Positions 14,882 to 22,509 of a DNA stretch of 23,658 bases are shown piece after piece. The notes under the pieces are model-generated. The model did not search any database and was not told the origin of the DNA. It saw only the letters and a list, made by a program, of their open reading frames with translations. The stretch is taken from assembly GCA_009774145.1 (NCBI GenBank), contig VSND01000066.1, positions 1 through 23,658 on the forward strand, read 5' to 3'. The DNA is from Lachnospiraceae bacterium. GTDB taxonomy: Bacteria > Bacillota > Clostridia > Lachnospirales > Lachnospiraceae. The first letter of the stretch is position 1. Every line of letters begins with the position of its first letter. Both the position numbers and the translations under genes were made by a program.

Positions 14882-16588
14882 ATGAGTAGTACAATCATAG
14901 GAATTGATCTGGGTACATCGACAACGGAGGCAGCAGTCATCCGGGACGGAAAACCGGTCATGATCGTAAACCTGGATCAGGAGATCATCACTCCGTCAGC
15001 GGTTGGTATTGATAACGGCGGAAACTGGGTGATAGGGGAGAAAGCACGCGCGCAGTACCTTCTGTCACCGGATAATACTGCGATTGAAGTAAAGCGTAAA
15101 ATCGGCACGAACGAGAAGATTATGCTGGGAAAGCAGAGCTGTACGCCGGTGGCGCTTTCCGCAAAGCTTTTGGAGTATGTCAGGACGTATGTGTCTGAAT
15201 ATCTGGAGGAAGAGGTCACCCGGGCAGTGATCTCGGTGCCGGCTTATTTTGACGATATCCAGAGACAGGCAACCGTGAGAGCAGGAATGGAAGCAGGATT
15301 TCAGGTGGAGCGTATTATAAATGAACCGACTGCTGCAGCGCTGAGTTATGGTCTGGATCATATGGAAGAGGAAAGCCATATTCTGGTCTATGATCTGGGC
15401 GGCGGTACCTTCGACGTTACGCTTCTGGAAATGTTTGACGGAGTGCTGGAAGTGAAAGCCAGCAACGGAGATAACCGGCTTGGAGGAAAGGATTTTGATG
15501 AAAAACTCATGGACTGGCTGAACGGACAGTTTCAGAAAAAGTACGGCGTGGACCTTCGGAAGGATATGTATGCATGTGTCCGTCTGAAAGAGGAAGCGGA
15601 ACGCTGCAAGAAAGCCCTCAGTACACAGGAGTCTTATCATGTGCTGGTTCCCATGATAATCGAGAAGGCGGGACAACCGCTGGCGCTGGATGAAACAGTT
15701 ACCGCAGAGCAGTTTGAAGAACTGGTGCGGGAGCTTCTGGAACGGACGCACCGTCCCATGGAGGTGGTGCTTGCGGACAGCGGGATTCTGCCGTCCGAGA
15801 TCGATCGGGTAATTCTGGTGGGCGGTTCTACCCGCATGCCGGTTGTGGAAAAGGATATCCGGGATTTTCTGAATATGGAACCGTCCAGAGCAGTGGATCC
15901 GGATTATGCAGTTGCCCAGGGAGCGGCAATCCAGGCGGGAATTATCGAAGGAACCATTTGTCAGGAGGACAGTATCCTGATGACGGATGTGAATCCTTAC
16001 ACGCTGGGCATCCGGGTCATGGACAAAATGACAGACGACCGGATGAGCGTGATCATTCCAAGAAATGTGACGATTCCGGTTACCCGCAGTGAAATCTATT
16101 TCACAAGCTGGGATTATCAGACAGAGGCCCGCATTGAAGTATATCAGGGAGAAAGTTCTGTTGCCAGCAGCAATCATTTTCTGGGAGCATTTACGGTACA
16201 GGGAGTTCCGCCCAGAAAAGCCGGAACGGAGAAAATCGGCGTGAAGTTTTCCTATGATATGAATGGAATGCTTCAGGTAAAGGCATCCATACTCAGTACC
16301 GGCCTGGATGCTTCCATAGAGATCAATATGATGGAAGATTCGGATACTGCCAAGGAACAGACGGATGTCAGCAGGTGGAAAGAGTCTTCTTATGCAAAAC
16401 CGTTCCGTACCGTCATCCGCCGTGTGGAACGCGCGCTGAAGGGGCCGGAGGTATCTTATGATCCGCTTCTGGAAGAAGAACTGGAAGACGCCCTGTATGA
16501 ACTGAAAGCAGCGCTGGTGAAGGAAGATCTGGAGCTGGCGAAGGAAGCAGAAGAGGATCTGATGGAACTTCTGGGAGAGTTGCAATAG
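14882..16588 (+). CDS. Non-canonical DnaK-like Hsp70 chaperone
   Basis: The 568-residue protein has a complete Hsp70 nucleotide-binding domain. Its marks are GIDLGTSTTEAAV at the start, the catalytic-type lysine in IEVKRKIG, INEPTAAALSYG, VYDLGGGTFDV and VILVGGSTRMP. The interdomain linker reads MTDVNPYTLGI instead of the usual LLLDVTPLSLGI. A substrate-binding beta domain follows (PRNVTIPV, YQGESSVASSNHFLG, GVPPRKAG). The C-terminal lid is short, ending at LLGELQ without the EEVKD-like tail, so the protein is about 50-70 residues shorter than housekeeping DnaK. ATP-driven binding and release of unfolded or specific client proteins is expected. AGGAGG precedes it, and the gene for its J-like partner starts 13 nt after its stop. 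A distinct, dedicated client is inferred. Confidence 0.9.
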   Translation: MSSTIIGIDLGTSTTEAAVIRDGKPVMIVNLDQEIITPSAVGIDNGGNWVIGEKARAQYLLSPDNTAIEVKRKIGTNEKIMLGKQSCTPVALSAKLLEYVRTYVSEYLEEEVTRAVISVPAYFDDIQRQATVRAGMEAGFQVERIINEPTAAALSYGLDHMEEESHILVYDLGGGTFDVTLLEMFDGVLEVKASNGDNRLGGKDFDEKLMDWLNGQFQKKYGVDLRKDMYACVRLKEEAERCKKALSTQESYHVLVPMIIEKAGQPLALDETVTAEQFEELVRELLERTHRPMEVVLADSGILPSEIDRVILVGGSTRMPVVEKDIRDFLNMEPSRAVDPDYAVAQGAAIQAGIIEGTICQEDSILMTDVNPYTLGIRVMDKMTDDRMSVIIPRNVTIPVTRSEIYFTSWDYQTEARIEVYQGESSVASSNHFLGAFTVQGVPPRKAGTEKIGVKFSYDMNGMLQVKASILSTGLDASIEINMMEDSDTAKEQTDVSRWKESSYAKPFRTVIRRVERALKGPEVSYDPLLEEELEDALYELKAALVKEDLELAKEAEEDLMELLGELQ

Positions 16589-16601
16589 GAGGGCTGGTCA
16601 T

Positions 16602-17999
16602 ATGAATACCTATTATGAAATACTGGGACTTGCGCCGGGCGCTTCTCAGACAGACATCAAGAAGGCTTATTTCCGGTTGATCCGGCAGTATTCTCCAGAG
16701 TCGGATCCGGAGCAGTTCCAGAAGATACGCGAAGCATATGAACAGCTGAAAAACATGCAGAATGCACCGGAAGGACCGGTGTTTCCGCCGTTTTCCGAAC
16801 CGTGGGCGGAAAATATGCGAAAACAGATCGAGAAATACCGCAGGGAAGGAGATACCGGACGTTTTCGGGATACCTGTGAGGAAGCATGGCGTCTGTTTCC
16901 GAAGGATATCCAGTTCTTATATCTGCTGGTTCTTGCCCAGAGGCAGTGCGGAAATACCGGGAAGGCGGTGAAAAATGCGGAGCTGCTGGTTCAAAAGGAG
17001 CCGGACAACAAGTGGTTTTACAGAGAACTGGCCGTTTCTTACATGGAGCGGGGCTTTACGCAAAAAGCATACCGGGCCTGTGAAAAGGCGTATGAACTTG
17101 GCTGCAGGGATATGGATTTTCTTCTGATCTATGCGGAAGAGTGCCATAATTATGGAGTATACGACAGAGGTGTGGAGATTCTTCTGGAGGTCATCCGTCA
17201 GGAGAGAAAATGGTCCAAAGAAGAGATGCCGGAGCTGGTAAGCGCCTATATGGGACTTCTGAAAATGTGCGGCGTTATGAGATCGGAAAACCTTCCGGAA
17301 GTTGCGGACGGACTGGGCCGGATGCTGGAACAGTACGGCCTTTATCTGGAAGACTATGTGCCGGAGCTCTGTATGATGATGTCCTGCGTGTGGACATCAA
17401 AAGAGAACCGCCTTATGGAAGTACATCAGGCGGAACGGGTGCTGGCAGCTCTTGGAAAGATGTGCCATGGGGATCCGGAAATGGAAGAGCTGGTAGAAAG
17501 GGCAAAAGAAGAATATGATCATCGCCGGATCATGGAGGATCCGCGGATCGGAGAGACGTTGGAATACGGTTATGAGGTGTATTTTGGTCTGGACATGCTG
17601 GATGAGTATGTCAGAAAATATGCAGTGGCAGATGTACAGCTCTGCATGCTGGAGGAACGTGAAGAGATTCTGAAGCAGGCCAGGATCCTTGAGAAGGAAT
17701 ATCCCGATTACTATGAAAAGCTTCGGGGTTTTCTGGAAAAGATGAGATCGGGCAGGGATCAGGCTTATCTGAAGGACGGGCTTCTGAAGATTTACCGCCG
17801 CCTGTCACAGGAGTCAAAGGGCGGACGTTATTATGAGAAATATCCTGACGAGAAGAGACGGGCGGAGGGAACCATAATCTGCGGCGGGATGTCGGATGAA
17901 CCTTATGTGCGCGACGCAAAGAAGATTGGCCGCAACGATCCCTGCCCCTGCGGTTCCGGAAAAAAGTATAAACACTGCTGTATGAAGAAACGTGTATAG
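16602..17999 (+). CDS. J-like domain, TPR and SEC-C protein lacking the HPD motif
   Basis: The 465-residue protein begins with a clear J-domain fold (YYEILGLAPGASQTDIKKAY, then QKIREAYEQL). The loop that should read HPD is SPE (S31-P32-E33), so stimulation of Hsp70 ATPase by the normal mechanism is doubtful. Residues about 65-240 contain tetratricopeptide-like helices (RQCGNTGKAVKNAELL, YMERGFTQKAYRACEKAYEL), and more helices follow. The C-terminus is a SEC-C zinc motif (GRNDPCPCGSGKKYKHCC, 443-460) as found at the end of SecA, which binds ribosome- or chaperone-related partners. Its ribosome binding site overlaps the Hsp70 stop codon. It probably recruits clients or RNA and ribosomes to the Hsp70. 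Confidence 0.85.
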   Translation: MNTYYEILGLAPGASQTDIKKAYFRLIRQYSPESDPEQFQKIREAYEQLKNMQNAPEGPVFPPFSEPWAENMRKQIEKYRREGDTGRFRDTCEEAWRLFPKDIQFLYLLVLAQRQCGNTGKAVKNAELLVQKEPDNKWFYRELAVSYMERGFTQKAYRACEKAYELGCRDMDFLLIYAEECHNYGVYDRGVEILLEVIRQERKWSKEEMPELVSAYMGLLKMCGVMRSENLPEVADGLGRMLEQYGLYLEDYVPELCMMMSCVWTSKENRLMEVHQAERVLAALGKMCHGDPEMEELVERAKEEYDHRRIMEDPRIGETLEYGYEVYFGLDMLDEYVRKYAVADVQLCMLEEREEILKQARILEKEYPDYYEKLRGFLEKMRSGRDQAYLKDGLLKIYRRLSQESKGGRYYEKYPDEKRRAEGTIICGGMSDEPYVRDAKKIGRNDPCPCGSGKKYKHCCMKKRV

Positions 18000-18031
18000 A
18001 CGGATGGATTTAAGAAAGAAGAGATGATACT

Positions 18032-18850
18032 GTGAATGACAATTTTATGATTCGGAAATATCCGCGCACGCCGCATCTGGAAGGCTCGCGCCTGCAGCCG
18101 GGCGACGAGGATCTGAATCAGATTCCGTTTTCTGATATTCAGGGACGGCATCTGGCAGTAGAGGAGAAGATAGACGGAGCGAACAGTGGGATTTCTTTTG
18201 GTGAAAACGGGGAACTGATGCTGCAAAGCCGCGGACATTATCTGACCGGAGGATACCGGGAACGGCATTACAATCTGATGAAGCAGTGGGCGATGGTACA
18301 CAGGGATGCGTTTTACGCGGCGCTTGGAAACCGTTACATCATGTATGGCGAGTGGATGTATGCGAAGCATACGATTTTTTACGACGCGCTTCCGCACTAT
18401 TTCATGGAATTTGACATCTATGACAGGGAGAAGGATCTCTATCTGGACACGCCTTCCAGAAGAGCGTTTACCAGCCGGCTGCCGGTGTCCTCGGTTCCGG
18501 TCCTTGCAGAGCGTTCTTTTGAACAGAAAGAGGATCTGCTGAAACTGCTGGGACCGTCCAACTATATAACAGGGAATCAGAGACAGAACCTGTATGATTC
18601 CGCAGTCAGGCTGGGACTTGACCCGGAGCGAAGCTGCGGGGAGACGGAGCTTTCCGGGCTGATGGAAGGGCTTTATCTGAAAGTGGAGGAAAACGGCCGG
18701 ATCGTACAGCGGCTGAAATATGTCCGGCCTGCCTTTTTGCAGCGCATCCTTTTTTCCGAGACGCACTGGATTGACCGCCCGATCATTCCCAATCAGCTGG
18801 CGGTTCCGACCGAACGGCTTTTTGAAAATGAAGCAGCCGGGAAAGAGTGA
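18032..18850 (+). CDS. RNA ligase family protein (ATP-dependent nucleotidyltransferase)
   Basis: The 272-residue protein has the motifs of covalent nucleotidyltransferase ligases in order. Motif I is E-K46-I-D-G49, whose lysine takes AMP. Then come SRGH near 77, motif III YGEWMYAKHTI near 115, FMEFDIYD (IIIa), motif IV MEGLYLKVE and motif V RLKYVR. Such enzymes seal RNA with 3'-OH and 5'-phosphate ends through an AMP-activated intermediate. It lacks the zinc-finger and OB domains of NAD- or ATP-dependent DNA ligases, favouring RNA repair. Translation starts at GTG 18032 after a weak AAGAGA. It follows the J-like gene after 32 nt and is followed by an end-healing enzyme gene after 9 nt. Confidence 0.85.
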   Translation: MNDNFMIRKYPRTPHLEGSRLQPGDEDLNQIPFSDIQGRHLAVEEKIDGANSGISFGENGELMLQSRGHYLTGGYRERHYNLMKQWAMVHRDAFYAALGNRYIMYGEWMYAKHTIFYDALPHYFMEFDIYDREKDLYLDTPSRRAFTSRLPVSSVPVLAERSFEQKEDLLKLLGPSNYITGNQRQNLYDSAVRLGLDPERSCGETELSGLMEGLYLKVEENGRIVQRLKYVRPAFLQRILFSETHWIDRPIIPNQLAVPTERLFENEAAGKE

Positions 18851-18859
18851 GATGAGCAG

Positions 18860-20029
18860 ATGGAATGGATGGAAAAAATGGGAATCCTGATCTCGCAGGA
18901 AGCGGATTTTGAAACGGTATGGGGCTGGCTGCAGCAGTCTGTATTTGGGGGACTTTTGACGGAAATGCAGGATATCATGCAGAATCCGGAGTTTCACGGC
19001 GAGGGGAACGTATATACGCACACCGGAATGGTCTGCGAGGCGCTGTATGGGAATGAGGAATTCCGCCTTTTTTCTGTGAGGGAACAGACCGAACTGCTTC
19101 TGGCGGCGCTTCTGCATGATGTGGGAAAGATCCGGACGACGACTCTGGAAGACGGAAGATGGGTGTCTCCGTATCACTCCGCCGCCGGAAGCCGTATGGC
19201 GAGGACTTTCCTGTGGCAGTCCTGCGGCCTGTCCGGTTCGGCAGAGGCCGTAAGGATCCGGGAGACCATATGCGGTCTGGTTCGGTATCACATGCTTCCG
19301 GCGCATATGATCGATCAGGAGGATGCCGTCCTGCGCATCCGGCAGATTGCAGCGCTGGGAGAAACGGCAGGAGATTTTACATGGCAGAAACTGTGTGTGC
19401 TTGCAGATGCGGATATGAAGGGAAGGATTGCCGCCGATGTACCGGAATGCAGGGAAAAGGTTGCCCTGTGCCGGATTCTGGCGGAAGAAGCCGGATGTCT
19501 GCATGGTTCCTTTCCATACAGTGACAGTCATACAAAACATGCATATCTGAGCGGCAGAAATGTGATGCCGGATCAGTCTCTGTATGACGATACCTGGGGA
19601 GAGGTCATTCTGATGTCCGGCCTTCCGGGTACCGGGAAAGATACCTGGATCTCACAGCAGGTTCCGGAACTGCAGATGATCTCTCTGGACGGGATCCGAA
19701 AGGAACTGCATGTAAGCCCCGCAGGTGATCAGGGAAGTGTGATTCGGGAGGCAAGAGAACGGGCAAAAGTGCTTCTGCGCAGAAAAGAGCCTTTTGTCTG
19801 GAATGCGACGAACCTCTCAAGGGATATCAGGCAAAAGCAGATCCGGCTGTTTGAGCAGTATGGAGCATCGGTACGGATCGTCTATCTGGAAACGGAGGAA
19901 GCGACGCGCAGAATGCGAAATGCTGCCAGAGCAGATGCAGTCCCGGAAGCGGCGGTGGAGAAAATGCTGAGAAAGACAGAGCTTCCGCTGCCGGAAGAAG
20001 CGCATACGGTGGAGTGGCTGAGCGTCTGA
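18860..20029 (+). CDS. HD-domain phosphoesterase fused to polynucleotide 5'-kinase (HD-Pnk-like)
   Basis: The 389-residue protein has two parts. Residues about 30-220 form an HD hydrolase domain with H54, H86-D87 in LLHDVGK, H106 and later D183/D185 as metal ligands. Residues about 247-389 form a P-loop kinase with GLPGTGKDT (254-262) and the S-x-D-x-x-R motif (D277, R280). The order matches the HD-Pnk end-healing enzymes described from Runella. There the HD part removes 2',3'-cyclic phosphate or 3'-phosphate, and the kinase phosphorylates the 5'-OH. With the ligase just upstream this makes a full RNA break-repair pathway. No strong ribosome binding site is seen, suggesting coupling to the ligase gene. 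Confidence 0.85.
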   Translation: MEWMEKMGILISQEADFETVWGWLQQSVFGGLLTEMQDIMQNPEFHGEGNVYTHTGMVCEALYGNEEFRLFSVREQTELLLAALLHDVGKIRTTTLEDGRWVSPYHSAAGSRMARTFLWQSCGLSGSAEAVRIRETICGLVRYHMLPAHMIDQEDAVLRIRQIAALGETAGDFTWQKLCVLADADMKGRIAADVPECREKVALCRILAEEAGCLHGSFPYSDSHTKHAYLSGRNVMPDQSLYDDTWGEVILMSGLPGTGKDTWISQQVPELQMISLDGIRKELHVSPAGDQGSVIREARERAKVLLRRKEPFVWNATNLSRDIRQKQIRLFEQYGASVRIVYLETEEATRRMRNAARADAVPEAAVEKMLRKTELPLPEEAHTVEWLSV

Positions 20030-20047
20030 GGGCGAAAGGAGAAGTTG

Positions 20048-20959
20048 ATGGACGGGCATATCATGCAGAATCAGGTGGTCAATTTTGCAGTTGATTACAT
20101 CATGAAGAATCTCAGGTCGGAACTGAAAGTGGAGGATGTGGCCCGGGCCTGCGGGTATTCTCCCTACTATCTGGAACGACTTTTCAAAGCGGAGACGGGG
20201 GAGAGCATGTATTCCTTCATGAAGCGGGTCAAGGTGGAGCAGAGTGCATTCCAGCTGAAGGTCGAGAAAGAACGTTCGGTCAGTACCATCGGCGAGGAGT
20301 ACGGATATTCTTCCTCCAACTATGCGACACTGTTTAAAAAGCATTTTGGCAGAACCCCAGCAGCTTTCCGGAGGCAGATTCATCAGGAGCTTCAGGAAAG
20401 CTCCTTTTTTCATGAACCGGAAGCGGGGCTGTGGGATTATGAGAGATGCAGCAGAAACATTCACGTGGCAGAGAACCAGGAATATTTTGTCCTGTACGAG
20501 AGGCGGAAGGGAAATTATCACAACCTTGCTGAAAACTGGCGGGATTTTCTTAAGAAATACGAAGCATTTATCGGACCGGATACGGTTTTTCTGGAAATCA
20601 CCTATGACGATCCTTCCATCGTGCCGGACGACAGCTGTCTGTACGATATCTGCATGACCGTAGACCGCAGGGACCCGCGGCTGATGTTTCAGAAAACCGC
20701 AGCGGTCGGCATCACCAGCAGGATACAGACAAAGACTTTTCCCAGTACCATGACGATTCCCGGCGGAAAATACGCGGTGTACCGGTATTCGGGATATCCG
20801 AAACTGATCTATAAGGCATATCAAAGCATGCTGTGCAGCTGGCTTTCAGAGACAGGATACCGGATCGATCACCGGCTCGGCTACGACATTTATCACCGGA
20901 TTGACGAAGACACGCTGTATATGGAGCTTGACATCTGCATTCCGATCAAAGAAAAATAA
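20048..20959 (+). CDS. AraC-family regulator with GyrI-like effector domain
   Basis: The 303-residue protein has the AraC double helix-turn-helix at the N-terminus (about 10-115). Its marks are VEDVARACGYSPYYLERLFK and IGEEYGYSSSNYATLFKKHFGRTPAAFR. A GyrI/BmrR-type ligand-binding domain fills the C-terminal half (about 145-303). Regulators of this build bind amphipathic or cationic compounds and often activate drug-efflux genes. The MATE transporter gene follows after 144 nt on the same strand and is the likely target. ATG 20048 is preferred to the adjacent TTG 20045 because AGGAG (20037-20041) is then 6 nt away. It begins 18 nt after the HD-Pnk gene, so readthrough from the repair cluster is possible. 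Confidence 0.88.
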   Translation: MDGHIMQNQVVNFAVDYIMKNLRSELKVEDVARACGYSPYYLERLFKAETGESMYSFMKRVKVEQSAFQLKVEKERSVSTIGEEYGYSSSNYATLFKKHFGRTPAAFRRQIHQELQESSFFHEPEAGLWDYERCSRNIHVAENQEYFVLYERRKGNYHNLAENWRDFLKKYEAFIGPDTVFLEITYDDPSIVPDDSCLYDICMTVDRRDPRLMFQKTAAVGITSRIQTKTFPSTMTIPGGKYAVYRYSGYPKLIYKAYQSMLCSWLSETGYRIDHRLGYDIYHRIDEDTLYMELDICIPIKEK

Positions 20960-21103
20960 GAAAGAAAATGATATTTTTAATCCGCAGGAATTCAGAAGTC
21001 CGGCGGATTTTCCTCTGTTATACTTCAGGTACGGCATCCGGAAATTTTGTGCCGTTTCTATGGACCGGCCCATGGATCATAAAAGAAAAACGGAGGAAAG
21101 AAT
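20960..21103 (+). promoter_or_regulatory. Intergenic region with candidate MATE promoter
   Basis: A TTATACTT-type -10 lies near 21018-21025, but no -35 at normal distance was found, as is common for activator-dependent promoters. GGAGG sits just before the MATE start. No terminator is seen. Confidence 0.35.
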
Positions 21104-22417
21104 ATGAATCTGGAGGAAATGAGACAATACAAGGTGCGATGGATCATGAGATTTTCCGTGCCGGCGATCATCGCCATGCTGCTGTCTGCAGTCGTTACTG
21201 TGACGGACGGATATTTTACAGGCAACTATGTGGGAAAAGACGCTCTGGCAGCGGTAAATCTGGGGCTTCCGATCGTGTATCTGATGCTTTCCTGCGGGCT
21301 TATGGTCGGCGTGGGCGGAAGCGTGATCGCGGGCATCTTAAACGGCGGCGGTCAGAAGGAGAAGTGCCGTCAGGTGTTTAATCAGACGGCGGCGACGGCC
21401 TTTCTGGTATCGGCGACAGTCTCCCTGTTGCTGTGGATATTTTTTGAAGCCGTAAAGCGGTTTCTCGGTGTGAATGAGGGACTTGTCTTTTACTTTACAG
21501 AGTATTACCGGGTGATGCTTTTTTATTATCCGGTTATGGTGCTTAATTCCGTGTTCAGCATGTTTATCCGTGCAGAAGGAAAACCGCAGTACGGCATGGC
21601 AGTGACCGTCATCGGCGTTGTGGTCAATGTGTTCCTGAATGCGGCTTTTATCCGTCTGGGGCTGGGAATCTGCGGCATTGCGCTGGCTTCGGTGGTTTCC
21701 GGGCTGGTCTCTCTGACTTTGAGTTTTCTGTTTTTTGTCAGGTATGCCCGGATCTGCAGATTTGTGGCATTTTCCTTTGACGGCCGGGTGCTTCGGGATA
21801 CGATCCTGAACGGAAGCTCCGAGTTTGTGGGAGAGATGGCGTCCTGCATTTCCCTGTTCTGCTATAACCGGGTGATTCTGCGCCTGACAGGGGCGGAAGG
21901 GGTATCGGCATTCGCCATCGCAGGTTATACGATCTTTGTGTTCAGCATGATCGTCATTGGATTCGGACAGGGGATGAGTCCGCTGGTCAGTTTTGCCTGC
22001 GGCGCAGGAGACGATGCGCTTGCGGATGATTTTCGAAAACGGACGGGCAGAATCGTATTTTGCGCGGGCGTGTGCTTTTCTGCTGTCATGCTCCTTGGAC
22101 TGGAGCCCTACAGCAGCCTTTTTGTGAAGGATGAAGCAGTCAAAAATATGGTAAAGGAAGCGATACCGTTTCTTGTGATCGCTTTTTTACTTATGGGATT
22201 CAATATCATCGCGTCCGTCTATCTCACTTCCTGCGGCAGGGCGCTGCCTTCCGCGGTTATATCCATCGCAAGGGGGATCGTGATCCTGCTGATCTGTATC
22301 TTTACGCTGCCGATGATTTTCGGCATGAGAGGGATCTGGCTGGCGGGGCCGGTGACAGAGATGCTGTCGGGAATTCTGACGGCTGCGTGTCTGCACAGGA
22401 ATGCCAGGATGATTTGA
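21104..22417 (+). CDS. MATE family multidrug efflux transporter
   Basis: The 437-residue polytopic protein has about twelve membrane helices in two similar halves. Typical MATE phrases are FSVPAIIAMLLSAVVTVTDG near residue 17, LAAVNLGLPIVYL, FIRAEGKPQYGMAVTVIGVV and GFGQGMSPLVSFACGAG. MATE pumps export drugs and cationic or amphipathic compounds using a Na+ or H+ gradient. The C-terminus is short and cytoplasmic. The AraC/GyrI-type gene upstream is the probable regulator. Substrate cannot be told from the sequence. Confidence 0.92.
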   Translation: MNLEEMRQYKVRWIMRFSVPAIIAMLLSAVVTVTDGYFTGNYVGKDALAAVNLGLPIVYLMLSCGLMVGVGGSVIAGILNGGGQKEKCRQVFNQTAATAFLVSATVSLLLWIFFEAVKRFLGVNEGLVFYFTEYYRVMLFYYPVMVLNSVFSMFIRAEGKPQYGMAVTVIGVVVNVFLNAAFIRLGLGICGIALASVVSGLVSLTLSFLFFVRYARICRFVAFSFDGRVLRDTILNGSSEFVGEMASCISLFCYNRVILRLTGAEGVSAFAIAGYTIFVFSMIVIGFGQGMSPLVSFACGAGDDALADDFRKRTGRIVFCAGVCFSAVMLLGLEPYSSLFVKDEAVKNMVKEAIPFLVIAFLLMGFNIIASVYLTSCGRALPSAVISIARGIVILLICIFTLPMIFGMRGIWLAGPVTEMLSGILTAACLHRNARMI

Positions 22418-22436
22418 GAAGCAGCAGAAAAAGCGG

Positions 22437-22471
22437 GGCAGCATACGCCGCCCTGCCGTTCATTTTCTTTT
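22437..22471 (+). terminator. Weak intrinsic terminator after the MATE gene
   Basis: GGCAG (22437-22441) pairs with CTGCC (22453-22457), and a T-rich tract (22463-22471) follows 6 nt later. The stem is short and flanked by mismatches. Confidence 0.5.
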
Positions 22472-22483
22472 ATCGTTAGCCAT
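22460..22483 (-). pseudogene. Seven-codon stub ORF with strong ribosome binding site
   Basis: On the minus strand GGAGGA (22491-22496) lies 7 nt before ATG 22483. The frame encodes MANDKRK and stops. It follows the permease stop after 26 nt, as a next operon gene would, so it is probably the surviving 5' end of a gene lost at a recombination junction. A genuine mini-ORF is less likely. Confidence 0.45.
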
Positions 22484-22509
22484 AGGTAATTCCTCCAGAT
22501 TTTATACGC

